Below are positions 8,371-17,529 of a stretch of DNA of 64,000 bases, piece by piece. This DNA comes from Bacillus sp. J37 (lineage in GTDB: Bacteria; Bacillota; Bacilli; Bacillales; Bacillaceae): contig NZ_JAEK01000015.1 of assembly GCF_000518865.1 (NCBI RefSeq), positions 1 through 64,000 of the forward strand, given 5' to 3'. Position numbers and translations under genes: made by a program. The notes under the pieces were generated by a model, which saw only the letters and a list, made by a program, of their open reading frames with translations, made no database searches and had not been told where the DNA came from. Position 1 is the first letter of the stretch, and every line of letters begins with the position of its first letter.

Positions 8371-8997
8371 ATGGAATTCTGGGAATCGAGTTTTATCGAA
8401 AAACAAACGATGTGGGGATTTGAGCCTACAGACTCTGCGATCCTAACAAAGGATTTTTTTCTTGAAAAGAATGTAAAAGATATTCTGATACCTGGTATTG
8501 GATATGGCAGAAATGCAAAGGTGTTTATTGATAATGGAATAAATGTAACAGGTATTGAAATCTCAAAAACAGCAATTGATTTGGGAGAACAAAACGGGCT
8601 GGATTGTCATATTTATCATGGTTCTGTAACAGACATGCCTTTTGATAACAAACAATATGACGGTATATTTAGCCATGCACTTATTCACTTATTGAATAAA
8701 GATGAAAGGGCTAAATTTATTCAAGATTGCTATGATCAGTTAAAGCCAAATGGGTATATGGTTTTCACAGCTGTTTCAAAGAAAGCCCCCATGTTTGGAA
8801 AGGGCAATCAATTGGATGAGGATTATTTCGAGATAATGGATGGAGTAAAAATGTATTTTTATGATGCTAACTCCATAAAACAAGACTTTGAAAAATACGG
8901 ACTAGTAGAGTTTTCAGACATTGACGAGCCTAATAAGCATTTGGAGGGGAAACCTTCTATAAATTTTAATATGTTGATTTGTAAAAAAACGCTATAG
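8371..8997 (+). CDS. Class I SAM-dependent methyltransferase
   Basis: A 208-residue Rossmann-fold methyltransferase. Motif I is a variant (LIPGIGYGRNA near residue 41), followed by the acidic residue of TGIEIS, a motif similar to TDMPFDNKQYDGIFS and a LKPNGYMVF post-motif. The N-terminus (FWESSFIEKQTMWGFEP) resembles small TPMT/TehB-like methyltransferases that act on thiols, selenium or tellurium compounds or unknown small molecules. It has its own ribosome binding site (AAAGGAG) and no partner gene. The substrate is unknown. Confidence 0.82.
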   Translation: MEFWESSFIEKQTMWGFEPTDSAILTKDFFLEKNVKDILIPGIGYGRNAKVFIDNGINVTGIEISKTAIDLGEQNGLDCHIYHGSVTDMPFDNKQYDGIFSHALIHLLNKDERAKFIQDCYDQLKPNGYMVFTAVSKKAPMFGKGNQLDEDYFEIMDGVKMYFYDANSIKQDFEKYGLVEFSDIDEPNKHLEGKPSINFNMLICKKTL

Positions 8998-9127
8998 TTC
9001 TAAGTGATAACTGCGCCCATTTATCACAATAATGCCCCTTTTAACAAACGTTCATAGGATAAATGAATCTATCAGTCGAATATCTAATCTTATAACGTAC
9101 AATTTCTTTAAAAGGAGATGAGAGGTT

Positions 9128-10087
9128 ATGAAAACACGAGTAACAGAAATATTCGGCATTAAATACCCAATTGTCCAAGGAGGACTGGCTTATCTTGCTT
9201 ATGCCGAACTAGCTGCAGCTGTATCAAATGCAGGAGGACTTGGGCAAATAACTGCAGCAACACTCCGTACACCTGAAAGACTTCGCGAGGAAATCAGTAA
9301 AGTGCGGACACTTACAGATAAACCCTTTGGTGTGAATCTAGCAATTGCAAAACACGATGGTCAATATAAAGAATTACTTGAAGTGGCTATTGAGGAAAAG
9401 GTTCCAGCCATTTCGATAACTGGAGGTAACCCGCAACCTGTTTTAGATAGAATAAAAGGATGTAACATTAAAACACTAGTTTTAATATCAGGTGTAAGAC
9501 AAGCACAAAAAGCTGAAGAATTAGGTGCAGATGCTGTAATGGCGGTAGGACAGGAAGGTGGAGGTCATTTAGGTCGTGACGATATTGGCACAATGGTGCT
9601 TGTTCCACGTGTCGTAGATTCTGTTTCCATCCCAGTATTAGCAAGTGGAGGAATTGGTGATGGGCGCGGGTTATTGGCAGCATTTGCTCTAGGTGCGGAA
9701 GGTATTGAAATGGGTACTCGTTTTATAGCTACTCAAGAATGTGTTCATGCGAATGAAACATATAAGCAGGAAATTCTTAGTGCAAAAGAGACAGATACTG
9801 TTGTGATAAAAAGAACATTAGGATCACCAGGACGGGTGTTGAAAAGTGAATATGCACTGGGTATTGTCGAGCGTGAACAGGAAGGTGCAACCTATGAAGA
9901 TCTGAAAGAAGTGATTAGCGGCAAAGCTAATACTAGGTATATATATGATGGGAAAGAAACAGAAGGATTTGGTTGGGCTGGTCAGGTAATCGGTCTTATC
10001 GATCATATTCCAACGGTTCAGGAATTATTTGATGAAATGATTTTAACTGCGGAAAAAGGATTGAGTCGATTGCATAAGATTTTTTAA
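9128..10087 (+). CDS. Nitronate monooxygenase / FabK-like flavin TIM-barrel enzyme
   Basis: A 319-residue member of the 2-nitropropane dioxygenase/FabK family. The start (FGIKYPIVQGGLAYLAYAEL), the ISGVRQAQKAEELGADAV segment, the GQEGGGHLGRDD motif with its central His, and ASGGIGDGRGLLAAF (phosphate grip on FMN) are all present. Such enzymes either oxidise nitronates or reduce enoyl-ACP; the GGHxG motif is shared by both, so the role is open. A second, more divergent paralogue lies at 14205-15293. The start is ATG behind AAAAGGAGATGAGAGG. Confidence 0.85.
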   Translation: MKTRVTEIFGIKYPIVQGGLAYLAYAELAAAVSNAGGLGQITAATLRTPERLREEISKVRTLTDKPFGVNLAIAKHDGQYKELLEVAIEEKVPAISITGGNPQPVLDRIKGCNIKTLVLISGVRQAQKAEELGADAVMAVGQEGGGHLGRDDIGTMVLVPRVVDSVSIPVLASGGIGDGRGLLAAFALGAEGIEMGTRFIATQECVHANETYKQEILSAKETDTVVIKRTLGSPGRVLKSEYALGIVEREQEGATYEDLKEVISGKANTRYIYDGKETEGFGWAGQVIGLIDHIPTVQELFDEMILTAEKGLSRLHKIF

Positions 10088-10243
10088 GTGTGGTGTGATG
10101 CTCATACAATAAAGGGTTTGTGAAACATCATTTGTCGAAAGTTTATTCTAAAATGTAAAGGAATTTACTGGATTTTATAGAAATAATAATCAATTTGTTT
10201 TATTAAATTTCAAAAAATCCATTGGTAAAGGGGATTGTGTTTT

Positions 10244-10606
10244 ATGAGTGAACAAGTATTAGATAAATTTATTGAAAGAATTGATGCAGTATTTCTCCCT
10301 GTAAAAAATCTTCAGGAATCATTAGCGTGGTATCAGGACATATTTGGATTTGATTTACGTTGGAAAAATGAACGAATGTGTGGACTTTCTATTGCACCTA
10401 ATTGTGGATTTCACCTTGTCGAAATAATGGATTTTGAGCCAATTGATAAATACACTCCATTTAATTATGTTGTCAAAGATGCAGAGGTTAGTAGAAAAAA
10501 GCTAGTAGAAAAAGGTGTGACTGTTTCGGAATTAAGAAATGGAGAACCTAAACGCTTTGATTTAACTGATATAAATGGAAATATGATAAGTATAATCGAA
10601 TTATAG
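10244..10606 (+). CDS. VOC-family (glyoxalase/bleomycin-resistance fold) protein
   Basis: A 120-residue single-domain VOC protein: IDAVFLPVKNLQESLAWYQDIFGFDL is a typical first beta-alpha-beta unit, and the C-terminus DLTDINGNMISIIEL carries the glutamate usually involved in metal binding. The substrate is unknown. ATG 10244 is preferred, behind AAAGGGGATT, over an upstream in-frame TTG. Three VOC genes follow one another here (this one, a broken one at 10650 and another at 11067), suggesting a small family cluster. Confidence 0.82.
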   Translation: MSEQVLDKFIERIDAVFLPVKNLQESLAWYQDIFGFDLRWKNERMCGLSIAPNCGFHLVEIMDFEPIDKYTPFNYVVKDAEVSRKKLVEKGVTVSELRNGEPKRFDLTDINGNMISIIEL

Positions 10607-10649
10607 AAATAAAGGTTTTTTTACCTATCTTTAGAAAGCAGGAATTATA

Positions 10650-11009
10650 ATGGCGAGAGTAATAGGATTTGAACTAAGTAGCCAAGAACCTGAGAAAGCA
10701 GCAGCATTTTATTCTAATGTCTTTGGTTGGAAAATTGCTGAGCCTAAATGGGAATATTGGGCTGTTACAATAGGAAATAATGATAAGTCGGGAATTGATG
10801 GTGGCATTGGGAAAGGTCCAAATGACTTTCCTCATGGAACCCGTATTGAAGTTTGACTCACTTGATCTGGCTATATCAAAAGCTAAAATAATGGAGCAAT
10901 GATTGTACGAGATAAAATGTAATTTGATGATTTTTATCTCGCATATTTAGTAGACCCTGTTGGAATTGGTTTCGGTCTTATTCAACACAAAAATAAAGTG
11001 AAACTGTGA
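10650..11009 (+). pseudogene. Broken VOC-family gene
   Basis: The frame begins as a normal VOC protein (VIGFELSSQEPEKAAAFYSNVFGW) but stops at TGA after 68 codons. Homologous sequence continues downstream in other frames (DSLDLAISKAK, then GAMIVRDKM, then FDDFYLAYLVDPVGIGFGLIQ, ending at TGA 11007-11009). To restore it, one frameshift near 10854, a second near 10895 and a TAA at about 10919 must be repaired. Three separate lesions argue for true decay rather than one read error. Confidence 0.8.
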
Positions 11010-11066
11010 TAGTTATTCGAGTAACGTCATTTACATAGCGTAAAAACGATATGGAGGTAATTGTAC

Positions 11067-11450
11067 TTGTTTAAACCAATAGAAAATAGGATTGATACAA
11101 TTTTTGTTCATGTAACAGATTTGGAACGCTCAATAAAATTCTATAGTGATTTGCTCAGGATGAAAGTGAAAGAGGGTGTTCATACTGGGCCTATCTATAC
11201 TTTAAGTATGGGAGAGGGACGACCGAGGATTACCCTTGATAACCATTGTTTTGATGAAAATTATACATTTGTTCCATCAAATCAGCCCATTTTTAACCTC
11301 AGTTCATCGGATATTAATGAAGCTTTTCAACATGTCAAAGAAATGGGTGCTGAAATAGTAACAGACATTGTAACATATCCCGATTTGGCAGAGTTTTCCT
11401 TTAAGGATCCTGATGGAAACATATTAATGGTGTGTACTTGTTTCAGTTGA
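11067..11450 (+). CDS. VOC-family protein
   Basis: A 127-residue VOC protein. IDTIFVHVTDLERSIKFYSDLL near the start and the C-terminal FSFKDPDGNILMVC unit define the fold; the acidic metal ligand expected near the end is not obvious, since the usual final Glu position reads Met-Val-Cys. TTG 11067 is favoured because GGAGGT ends eight bases upstream; an in-frame TTG six bases earlier is too close. A weak inverted repeat (ACTCACG/CGTGAGT, 11553-11592) lies beyond the gene. Confidence 0.78.
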   Translation: MFKPIENRIDTIFVHVTDLERSIKFYSDLLRMKVKEGVHTGPIYTLSMGEGRPRITLDNHCFDENYTFVPSNQPIFNLSSSDINEAFQHVKEMGAEIVTDIVTYPDLAEFSFKDPDGNILMVCTCFS

Positions 11451-11636
11451 AAATCGGAGCTACACTTTATATCATTTTCATCTTTAACGAAAGGGCATTT
11501 AAGTTGAGAGTTTAATTGAAAAGATACTAAAAAACAATTCTTTAATAGGTGCACTCACGAATTTTTAAAATAGTTGCCCCAAATCCGTGAGTAATATTTC
11601 ATCGTATCAAAGATTAATAGAGTAGCTTAATAATAT

Positions 11637-12188
11637 CTAAGTGCAAACATTGTGTTGGTTCCGTAAATCTAAATCTGAACGTAACATTCCATATACCATG
11701 CTATCTGTCCATTCATTCTTATTCCAAAAATCCTGAATAAAATGTGCTTCTTTTCTCATTCCTATACGCTCACACAATTTTTGTGATGATTTATTTCTTG
11801 CATCAAGATTTGCTTGTATTCGATGTACATTATATATATCAAATAACGTCTTGACTAAACCACTCAAGGCTTCTGTAGCAAAACCCTTTCCTGAAGCTTT
11901 GTTAGAAAAGCAATAACCAATCTCAACGGTTTCTTTCATAGATGTATACCATACAGATAAATCACCAATTACGTTCGTATTGTTGACTACTGCCAAACTT
12001 AAAGATGTTTCTTTTGTAAGTTCTCTATTTTTTAACTTTTTATTAAATTCTTCATGCATACTTTCAATTGTCCACTTACCATGTAAAAGATATCTACATG
12101 TATCATCGTTGTTATAAATAGTAAATACATCAAGTAAGTCATTACTTGTAAAAGGTCTGATTGTTAATCTTTCAGTTTTAAATTCCAA
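11637..12188 (-). CDS. GNAT N-acetyltransferase, RimJ/RimL type
   Basis: A 183-residue acetyltransferase of the ribosomal-protein-alanine acetyltransferase-like branch: FKTERLTIRPFTSNDL at the start, the acetyl-CoA loop region GYCFSNKASGKGFATEAL and NKSSQKLCERIGMRKEAHF near the end. It may acetylate a protein N-terminus or a small molecule. The longest frame adds 15 residues, but GGGAGGATCATTT positions a TTG at 12188 at ideal distance, giving the usual LEFKTERL start. It is transcribed against its neighbours and stands alone. Confidence 0.82.
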   Translation of the reverse strand: MEFKTERLTIRPFTSNDLLDVFTIYNNDDTCRYLLHGKWTIESMHEEFNKKLKNRELTKETSLSLAVVNNTNVIGDLSVWYTSMKETVEIGYCFSNKASGKGFATEALSGLVKTLFDIYNVHRIQANLDARNKSSQKLCERIGMRKEAHFIQDFWNKNEWTDSMVYGMLRSDLDLRNQHNVCT

Positions 12189-12352
12189 AAATGATCCTCC
12201 CTCTCTGATGCCTGAACAATGACTAGTTGACATCCTATTCCAATTTTAATCTATTATGATTATAAGATGAACAGGCTAGTTTGATAAGAAGGTAATTTCT
12301 GATCAAGAAACAAAATATGCATAAAGAAATGAAAGGGATGGAGAGTGAAACT

Positions 12353-12823
12353 ATGAGTGTGGATTGGAAAAAAGACCGTTTTAGAGCTATAGAACGTGGA
12401 GAAAATCCTTTGGTTATTGCAAAAATGAAAAGTGGTTATGCAGTAATTGGAGATACTCAGTTTTTGCCTGGATACTGTGTATTACTTGCATATCCGAAGG
12501 TTGACACTCTTAATGATTTAACAATTGAACAGAGAGGAGATTATTTAGTAGATATGAGTCTAATAGGTGATGCCATTCAATCTGTATGTAATCCAAGACG
12601 CTTAAATTATTCGATGTATGGAAATTCAGATGCGTTTTTGCATGCTCATATTTTTCCTCGCTATGAGTGGGAACCTGAGGATAAGAAACCTTATCCAGTT
12701 TGGCAGTATGGTGATTTATGGAATTGGGCAGAGCTGCAATACAGTGAGGAAAAACACGGTGAGTTAAGAAAGAAAATAAAAGAAAAATTAATTGAAATAA
12801 TGAAGGAGAAATATGATGAATAG
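12353..12823 (+). CDS. HIT-like (histidine triad) hydrolase
   Basis: A 156-residue protein with a HIT-like fold: the central sheet segment SGYAVIGDTQFLPGYCVLLAYPKV and an HAHIFPRY motif near residue 103 that corresponds to the histidine triad (HxHxxP form). HIT enzymes cleave nucleoside phosphate or phosphoramidate bonds such as diadenosine polyphosphates. The C-terminal third is specific and unrecognised. ATG 12353 is chosen because GGAGAGTGA lies just before it; the frame is open 36 bases further upstream. Confidence 0.72.
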   Translation: MSVDWKKDRFRAIERGENPLVIAKMKSGYAVIGDTQFLPGYCVLLAYPKVDTLNDLTIEQRGDYLVDMSLIGDAIQSVCNPRRLNYSMYGNSDAFLHAHIFPRYEWEPEDKKPYPVWQYGDLWNWAELQYSEEKHGELRKKIKEKLIEIMKEKYDE

Positions 12824-12970
12824 CCTACCTTCTTTCCAACTGTTGCAAGAGTATTAAGACAAACATAAGATTATGGCAGCTTTTCTTCATGCAATAACAC
12901 ATCAAGTTAGTGCATGATAAAGTTTTTAATATTAATAGAATATGTCTTTTTAAAAAAATGGAGGAGTTAA

Positions 12971-13847
12971 ATGGGCGAAATGCAGGTTATTAATTTAGAT
13001 AAAGTATCCTTTCAATTAAAAGAAAGACATAACTTCGAATGGCTAACAAACATGGGAAAAGTATTCAGTGTTTTTGATGAGCAAGACTCAGGGAATATAT
13101 GTTTTGGTATTGAAAAAGATGGAGTGAAAAAGATTTGTGAAGTATGCTGGTGCAAAAACAAAAGAATATACCGGACAACCAGAAACGGCGATCGAAATAT
13201 TAAAAAATTCAATTCCTCTATATGAAAATTTGCAACATAAACACTTGGTAAATTTACTTGAGTATTTTGAGATGGATAAAGGATATGTGTTGGTTTATGA
13301 GTGGTTTGAAGGTGAATGTCTTCACTCCCATTGGTCATATCCTCCACCACATAAATACAATCACCCTGAGTCACCTTTTTATCGCTTTAAACAATTACCA
13401 ATTGAACAACGTTTAAAGTCATTTAAAAGTATAGTAGAATTCCATCTACATGTAGAAAGGAATGATTATGTAGCAGTTGATTTTTACGACGGTAGTATTT
13501 TATATGACTTTAATAATCATATCACGAAGATTTGTGACATTGATTTATATAAGAAAAAACCATTTATCAATCCAATGGGGCGACTGTGGGGATCATCAAG
13601 ATTTATGTCCCCGGAAGAATTTGAGTTAGGTGCCAAAATTGACGAAAGAACAAACGTATTTAATATGGGAGCAATCGCATTTGGTTTGTTAGGCGGAGAA
13701 CTTGACCGCTCATTTTCAAAGTGGGATGCTGGAGAGGAACTATATCAAGTAGCCATTAAGGCAGTTAAAGTAGATAGAGAAGAAAGATATTTAACAATAG
13801 AAGAATTCCTATCTGCTTGGGAAACAGCTTCAAAACAGGTGGGGTGA
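12971..13847 (+). pseudogene. Protein kinase-like gene interrupted by a +1 frameshift
   Basis: Two overlapping frames make one kinase-like protein of about 290 residues. The first encodes the N-terminal lobe up to GIEKDGVKK; the second continues with FVKYAGAKT, the HLVNLLEY segment, a catalytic-loop relative YVAVDFYDGSIL and CDID in place of DFG, then RFMSPEEF like the APE region. One extra base at about 13125-13134 (GTGAAAAAGATTTG) separates them. The start is ATG behind TGGAGGAG. It resembles YbdM-type Bacillus kinases. It is either a damaged gene or a sequence error in a short A run. Confidence 0.75.
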
Positions 13848-13937
13848 AACCTAGGACTGTATAGCATATTAATCAGTAATCTTTATATGTATCGAGTAGT
13901 TTTTTCTTCAAGGGGTGCGTTATTGAATAACTACATT

Positions 13938-13970
13938 AAAGCGCTTTTCTTGAACAAAGAAAGGTGCTTT
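13938..13970. repeat. Dispersed hairpin with AAGCGC arm, copy 1
   Basis: AAAGCGCTTTTCTT (13938-13951) pairs with AAGAAAGGTGCTTT (13957-13970), 14 bp with two G-U pairs. Similar hairpins occur near 42975, 52275 and 60622, with half-copies near 7056 and 37437. The tail here (CTCATG) is not T-rich, so it is a poor terminator. Confidence 0.6.
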
Positions 13971-14052
13971 CTCATGTTAGGGACAGATTGGAGAAGATCA
14001 CTTAGAATGGGAAAAGGGATTGTGATGCGTTTTACATAAACTAACGGAGCAG

Positions 14053-14100
14053 GGTAGTACAGTAACGGATATTGTGTTACTGTATTACCTTGCCTACTTT
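14053..14100. terminator. Hairpin between convergent genes, possible terminator
   Basis: GGTAGTACAGTAAC (14053-14066) pairs with GTTACTGTATTACC (14076-14089), 14 bp with one G-U pair, followed at a distance by CTTTTATA. It lies in the 357-bp gap between the kinase-like gene and the convergent monooxygenase gene. Otherwise I see no gene in this gap. Confidence 0.5.
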
Positions 14101-14204
14101 TATAGTAAAAATTAATAAAAAAGGTCAACAAGAAATATTTGGTTGGCATTTCAAAACCTATAGGAAGTAGTTTAAAAAGAGTTCTACATGGGACCAATGA
14201 GTTA

Positions 14205-15293
14205 TTAGAACCTTTGTATATCTAAATTTATTTTATTAGCTTCTGCAATAATATTTTTAATTAATGATTCAACTGTTTGACTTTTAGCTAATCTTGGGCT
14301 TTGACCAGACCAAAGTGACACGAAATCTAGATTACTTTGATCACTAGAAGTCTTCCTAATATCCTGGGTTAGTATATTAAGAACAGGGAAATCTGGCAAA
14401 AATCTTTCGTGCCTCTGCATTTCTAAAATAAATTTATTTTTTATTCCTCTTGCCCATTTACCAGAAAATGAACGAGTTAATACAGTATTATCCTCGGTAG
14501 CATTAAGTATTGCCTCTTTATGTATCTTATGTGCTCCACTTTCAATACAAGTCAGGAAAGCAGTACCCATTTGTACACCCTTTGCCCCTAAACAAATTGA
14601 AGCCATTAACCCTCTTCCATCCATAATACCTCCTGCGGAAATAACCGGAATGTTTACATTGTCAACAACTTGTGGGATAAGTGACATTAAACCAACTAAA
14701 CTCTCCTGACACCCATCGATAAAGTTCCCACGATGTCCACCGGCTTCACTTCCTTGAACAACAACAATATCCATTCCTGCTTTTTCATTTTCAACTGCTT
14801 CTCTAACAGTAGTAGCAGTACCCACCAAAGTTATGTTATTTTTTTTCAATTTATTAATTACTTTCTTAGAAGGAATGCCAAATGTAAAGGAGCAAATAGG
14901 AACCTTCTCTTCAATTACAACCCCTATTTGATCAATAAATGTTTCGAAAGCAGTGTTAAAATTAGTGATTTCAAAGCTATCCTTTCCAGGTAAATCCAGT
15001 TGTTCCCGAATAGGGTTTAATATTTCGTTAACTGATTTTACTTCTTCCTCTAAAACATCATATTCATCAGGAACAAATAGATTTATACCGAAAGAGTTTG
15101 ATGTTAACTGTTTTATTTCTTTAATTTGTTCCCGCATTTGGTTAGGTGTCATATAACCTGCACCAATCATTCCTAGACCTCCAGAATTTGAAACCTCGGC
15201 TACTAATTTCGAAGTTGTTACTCCGCCAGCCATAGGAGCTTGTATAATCGGATACTGAATTTGTAAAAGTTCTGTCATTTCATTCTTTAGCAA
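14205..15293 (-). CDS. Nitronate monooxygenase-like flavin enzyme
   Basis: A 362-residue nitronate monooxygenase/2-nitropropane dioxygenase family protein: IQYPIIQAPMAGGVTTSKLV at the start, GSEAGGHRGNF with the conserved His, and SAGGIMDGRGLMASICLGAKGVQMGTAFL (FMN phosphate site). It is longer and more NMO-like than the paralogue at 9128. The open frame extends 61 codons further upstream, but those codons belong to a truncated transporter; GAGGTGAG placed six bases before a TTG at 15293 marks the real start. A promoter for it must lie inside or before the transporter remnant. Confidence 0.82.
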   Translation of the reverse strand: MLKNEMTELLQIQYPIIQAPMAGGVTTSKLVAEVSNSGGLGMIGAGYMTPNQMREQIKEIKQLTSNSFGINLFVPDEYDVLEEEVKSVNEILNPIREQLDLPGKDSFEITNFNTAFETFIDQIGVVIEEKVPICSFTFGIPSKKVINKLKKNNITLVGTATTVREAVENEKAGMDIVVVQGSEAGGHRGNFIDGCQESLVGLMSLIPQVVDNVNIPVISAGGIMDGRGLMASICLGAKGVQMGTAFLTCIESGAHKIHKEAILNATEDNTVLTRSFSGKWARGIKNKFILEMQRHERFLPDFPVLNILTQDIRKTSSDQSNLDFVSLWSGQSPRLAKSQTVESLIKNIIAEANKINLDIQRF

Positions 15294-15367
15294 AAATCTC
15301 ACCTCATATTTTAAATACATTCTTTTATTGTGATGATCCGTGGTATTCTCCCTTAAATTGAATTCCA

Positions 15368-15613
15368 AATAAAATATTCCTGCTCCAATTAAAATGACAC
15401 TAGCTGCTCCTATCGATGCTGTATTAAAATTATACTTCTTAAAAGGAAAGGAACCTGCTAAAATTGCCCCAAGCAAATATCCTAAGTAATATAACCAGCA
15501 ATTGTATTTGAAAAAGAAAGTTCTTTTTGCATAAGTGGAAGAATAGGGATATATGCAAATCTTCCAATCCCCATAGCAATGACTAAAGACAACATTCCTC
15601 CTAAAAAGTTACT
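15368..15613 (-). pseudogene. Remnant of a YbfB/YjiJ-type MFS transporter
   Basis: Reading this strand gives FLGGML, then MGIGRFAYIPILPLMQKE, then FSNTIAGY, a frame break, then YLGYLLGAILAGSFPFKK and a hydrophobic helix, which together are the first two or three membrane segments of a YbfB/YjiJ (B. subtilis YybF-like) transporter. The rest is missing and the sequence runs straight into the leader of the monooxygenase gene. A LysR gene lies divergently upstream, the usual partner of such transporters, so the transporter was probably lost by deletion. Confidence 0.7.
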
Positions 15614-15716
15614 CTATTTAAAGGATATCTGTTTTTTGGTATATTGAATAATACATAATAATGATAGTTGCTATCAGTTAATTAGATGGCTAAATGGAAG
15701 GCGGGGGAGGAATACA

Positions 15717-16577
15717 ATGGATTTGCATACATTAAAAATTTTTCAGACTGTTGCTAAAATGGGAAGTATTTCTCAAGCAGCAAGAGAACTTCAATATGCA
15801 CAGTCAAATATCACAATGAAAATACAGCAGTTGGAATCGGATCTTCAAACAACGCTTTTCTATAGACATAATCGCGGAACTGCATTAACAGCCAAAGGAA
15901 GCTTGTTGCTAACATATGCAGAAAAAATATTCGATCTTATTGAAGAAACTCAAAATATGATGACTGATGATCAAACACCAAGAGGTCCGTTAATCATTGG
16001 TTCAATGGAAACAACCGCTGCAGTTCGATTACCAAGCGTACTTTCAAAGTATCATAAAGACTTTCCAGAAGTAGATCTAACGATAAAAACAGCTTCTACG
16101 GAAGAAAATATTCAAGGGGTACTTCAGTATGAACTTGATGGAGCATTTGTAGCTGGACCTATTAAGCGCCCCGAACTGTTTCAGAAGGAAGTATTTGAAG
16201 AGGAATTGGTACTAGTTACTGATACAAAACATCCACCTATTTCTTCTATTAAAGATATTCAAACAAGGACGATGCTTGTATTCCGTACTGGATGTTCTTA
16301 TCGGGAAAAGCTTGAACAATGGTTACAGCAAGAGAGGATAATCCCAAATAAAATAATGGAATTTGGCACCCTGGATGCAATCATTGGTTGTGTATGTGCT
16401 GGACTTGGTCTAAGTATGCTACCACTTAGTGTGGTTGCAAAGTATATACAAGAAGGAACCCTTAGACAGCATTCAATTCCGAATGAATATGGAATAGTAA
16501 AAACAATATTCATTTATAGAAAAGAAAGGTATGTAACTACCCCTTTATTTAAATTTATAAATACATTAGGTAATTAA
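15717..16577 (+). CDS. LysR-family transcriptional regulator
   Basis: A 286-residue LysR protein: MDLHTLKIFQTVAKMGSISQ then AARELQYAQSNITMKIQQLE is the winged helix-turn-helix, and the remainder the periplasmic-binding-like effector domain. It resembles regulators such as YybE, which sit divergent from an MFS gene. Here the divergent transporter survives only as a fragment, so its original target is gone; the monooxygenase beyond the fragment may now be its target. ATG 15717 has a strong GGGGGAGG site. Confidence 0.88.
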   Translation: MDLHTLKIFQTVAKMGSISQAARELQYAQSNITMKIQQLESDLQTTLFYRHNRGTALTAKGSLLLTYAEKIFDLIEETQNMMTDDQTPRGPLIIGSMETTAAVRLPSVLSKYHKDFPEVDLTIKTASTEENIQGVLQYELDGAFVAGPIKRPELFQKEVFEEELVLVTDTKHPPISSIKDIQTRTMLVFRTGCSYREKLEQWLQQERIIPNKIMEFGTLDAIIGCVCAGLGLSMLPLSVVAKYIQEGTLRQHSIPNEYGIVKTIFIYRKERYVTTPLFKFINTLGN

Positions 16578-16757
16578 AGTGAGCTTTTACGTTTAATGGG
16601 TTGAAAATTGTCTTAAATCAAAAGCTTTTGAAGGATTTACTTAACCTAACGGGCGATCTCGGATAATAACAGTCTTCAGCAATCAAGCTCTTTCCTGGAA
16701 AAAGGCAAGGTACTTGTTTCAATTTAAATTCATTTTATTAAAGAAAATAGTAAAGGC

Positions 16758-16779
16758 AATTGGATATTTATGTTAAAAT
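16758..16779 (+). promoter_or_regulatory. Extended -10 promoter-like leader, copy 1
   Basis: AATTGGATATTTATGTTAA (16758-16776) runs into TGTTAAAAT, an extended -10 box (TGnTAAAAT). The same 19 bases recur exactly at 63481-63499 and a close variant at 58685-58705, each upstream of a gene. No good -35 is visible, as expected for extended -10 promoters. Upstream, 16578-16757 holds only a degenerate hairpin. Confidence 0.5.
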
Positions 16780-16811
16780 ATTTTGAGGTTGTGAGAAATG
16801 AGGTGTTACTG

Positions 16812-17120
16812 TTGATAAGTGCTTCTACTTGGTTTGATCCATATGTTTTGGAAGTTCTTGAAATACCAATAGCTATTATTCTAGGAACGCTATCAGCATG
16901 GATTACCAGGATCGTATTACTTGGGCCGTTAATACATGCTTTACTGTCTTTGCTATTTTATATGTGGGTTTGGGGATATTTTTATTCATACAATTCATTA
17001 CAATTTTTTGCTATACATATGAATCACTTTGAGTCATATCTAATAGAAGGATTTTTTATTTGTGTTACCTGGGTGTTATCAAAGGGCTTAGTAAGTACAA
17101 GAAAGAAGAATGTTTACTAA
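16812..17120 (+). CDS. Small membrane protein, family unknown
   Basis: About 102 residues with three hydrophobic segments: PIAIILGTLSAW, an aromatic-rich stretch LIHALLSLLFYMWVWGYF, and LIEGFFICVTWVLS, ending in a basic tail. The frame is open from an ATG at 16770, but that ATG lies inside the promoter-like motif; GAGGTG six bases before TTG 16812 makes that the better start. I recognise no family and see no functional partner; the neighbours are a LysR gene and a short lipoprotein. Confidence 0.6.
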   Translation: MISASTWFDPYVLEVLEIPIAIILGTLSAWITRIVLLGPLIHALLSLLFYMWVWGYFYSYNSLQFFAIHMNHFESYLIEGFFICVTWVLSKGLVSTRKKNVY

Positions 17121-17258
17121 TATAATAGTTTGAATACATACTTAATAACCTTAAGTCATCAAGCGCTTAGATTGAAGACCATGCCTTTAAGAAGAGGGAT
17201 AATATATTCAATTGAAATATAATTTAAGCAATATTCTAATCTAAATAGGAGATAAATT

Positions 17259-17468
17259 ATGAGAAAGTATTACTTATTGCTGTTATCATTTGCAATTATT
17301 ATCATAAGTGGGTGCAGATATAATGGTGAATATGTACGTTGGGGAGATACTGTACCAGTTGTGGACACAGACAGACTAGAAAAGAATAATATTCCTTATA
17401 AGATTAAAGACAATAAAGTTTATATTCCAGAAGATGCCTTTGATAAAGCAATTTTTTGTTGTTCATAG
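17259..17468 (+). CDS. Short lipoprotein, family unknown
   Basis: A 69-residue product with a clear lipoprotein signal: basic MRKYY, a hydrophobic core and the lipobox ISGC with Cys19 as the lipid-anchored residue. The mature part is only about 50 residues and ends in Cys-Cys-Ser. It has its own ribosome binding site (ATAGGAGAT). The short mature part may be natural or the result of truncation; the following 60 bases show no clear continuation. Function unknown. Confidence 0.6.
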   Translation: MRKYYLLLLSFAIIIISGCRYNGEYVRWGDTVPVVDTDRLEKNNIPYKIKDNKVYIPEDAFDKAIFCCS

Positions 17469-17529
17469 TCCTTTTCATAAAAGTAGGTTAATGATTATGA
17501 ACAAATTCATATGAAAGGTGCTGCAAGTG

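Noticed and set aside
9004-9027. GTGATAA/TTATCAC inverted repeat after the methyltransferase gene
   Set aside because: Only seven pairs with a 10-nt loop and no T run, so it is neither a good terminator nor a clear operator.
13125-13136. Programmed frameshifting in the kinase-like gene
   Set aside because: The two frames differ by +1, whereas the short A run could only support -1 slippage; no stimulatory structure or stop in the shift site is seen.
13012-13374. Long minus-strand frame opposite the kinase-like gene
   Set aside because: The kinase-like homology is clear on the plus strand across the same region; this frame has no start signals or protein-like pattern.
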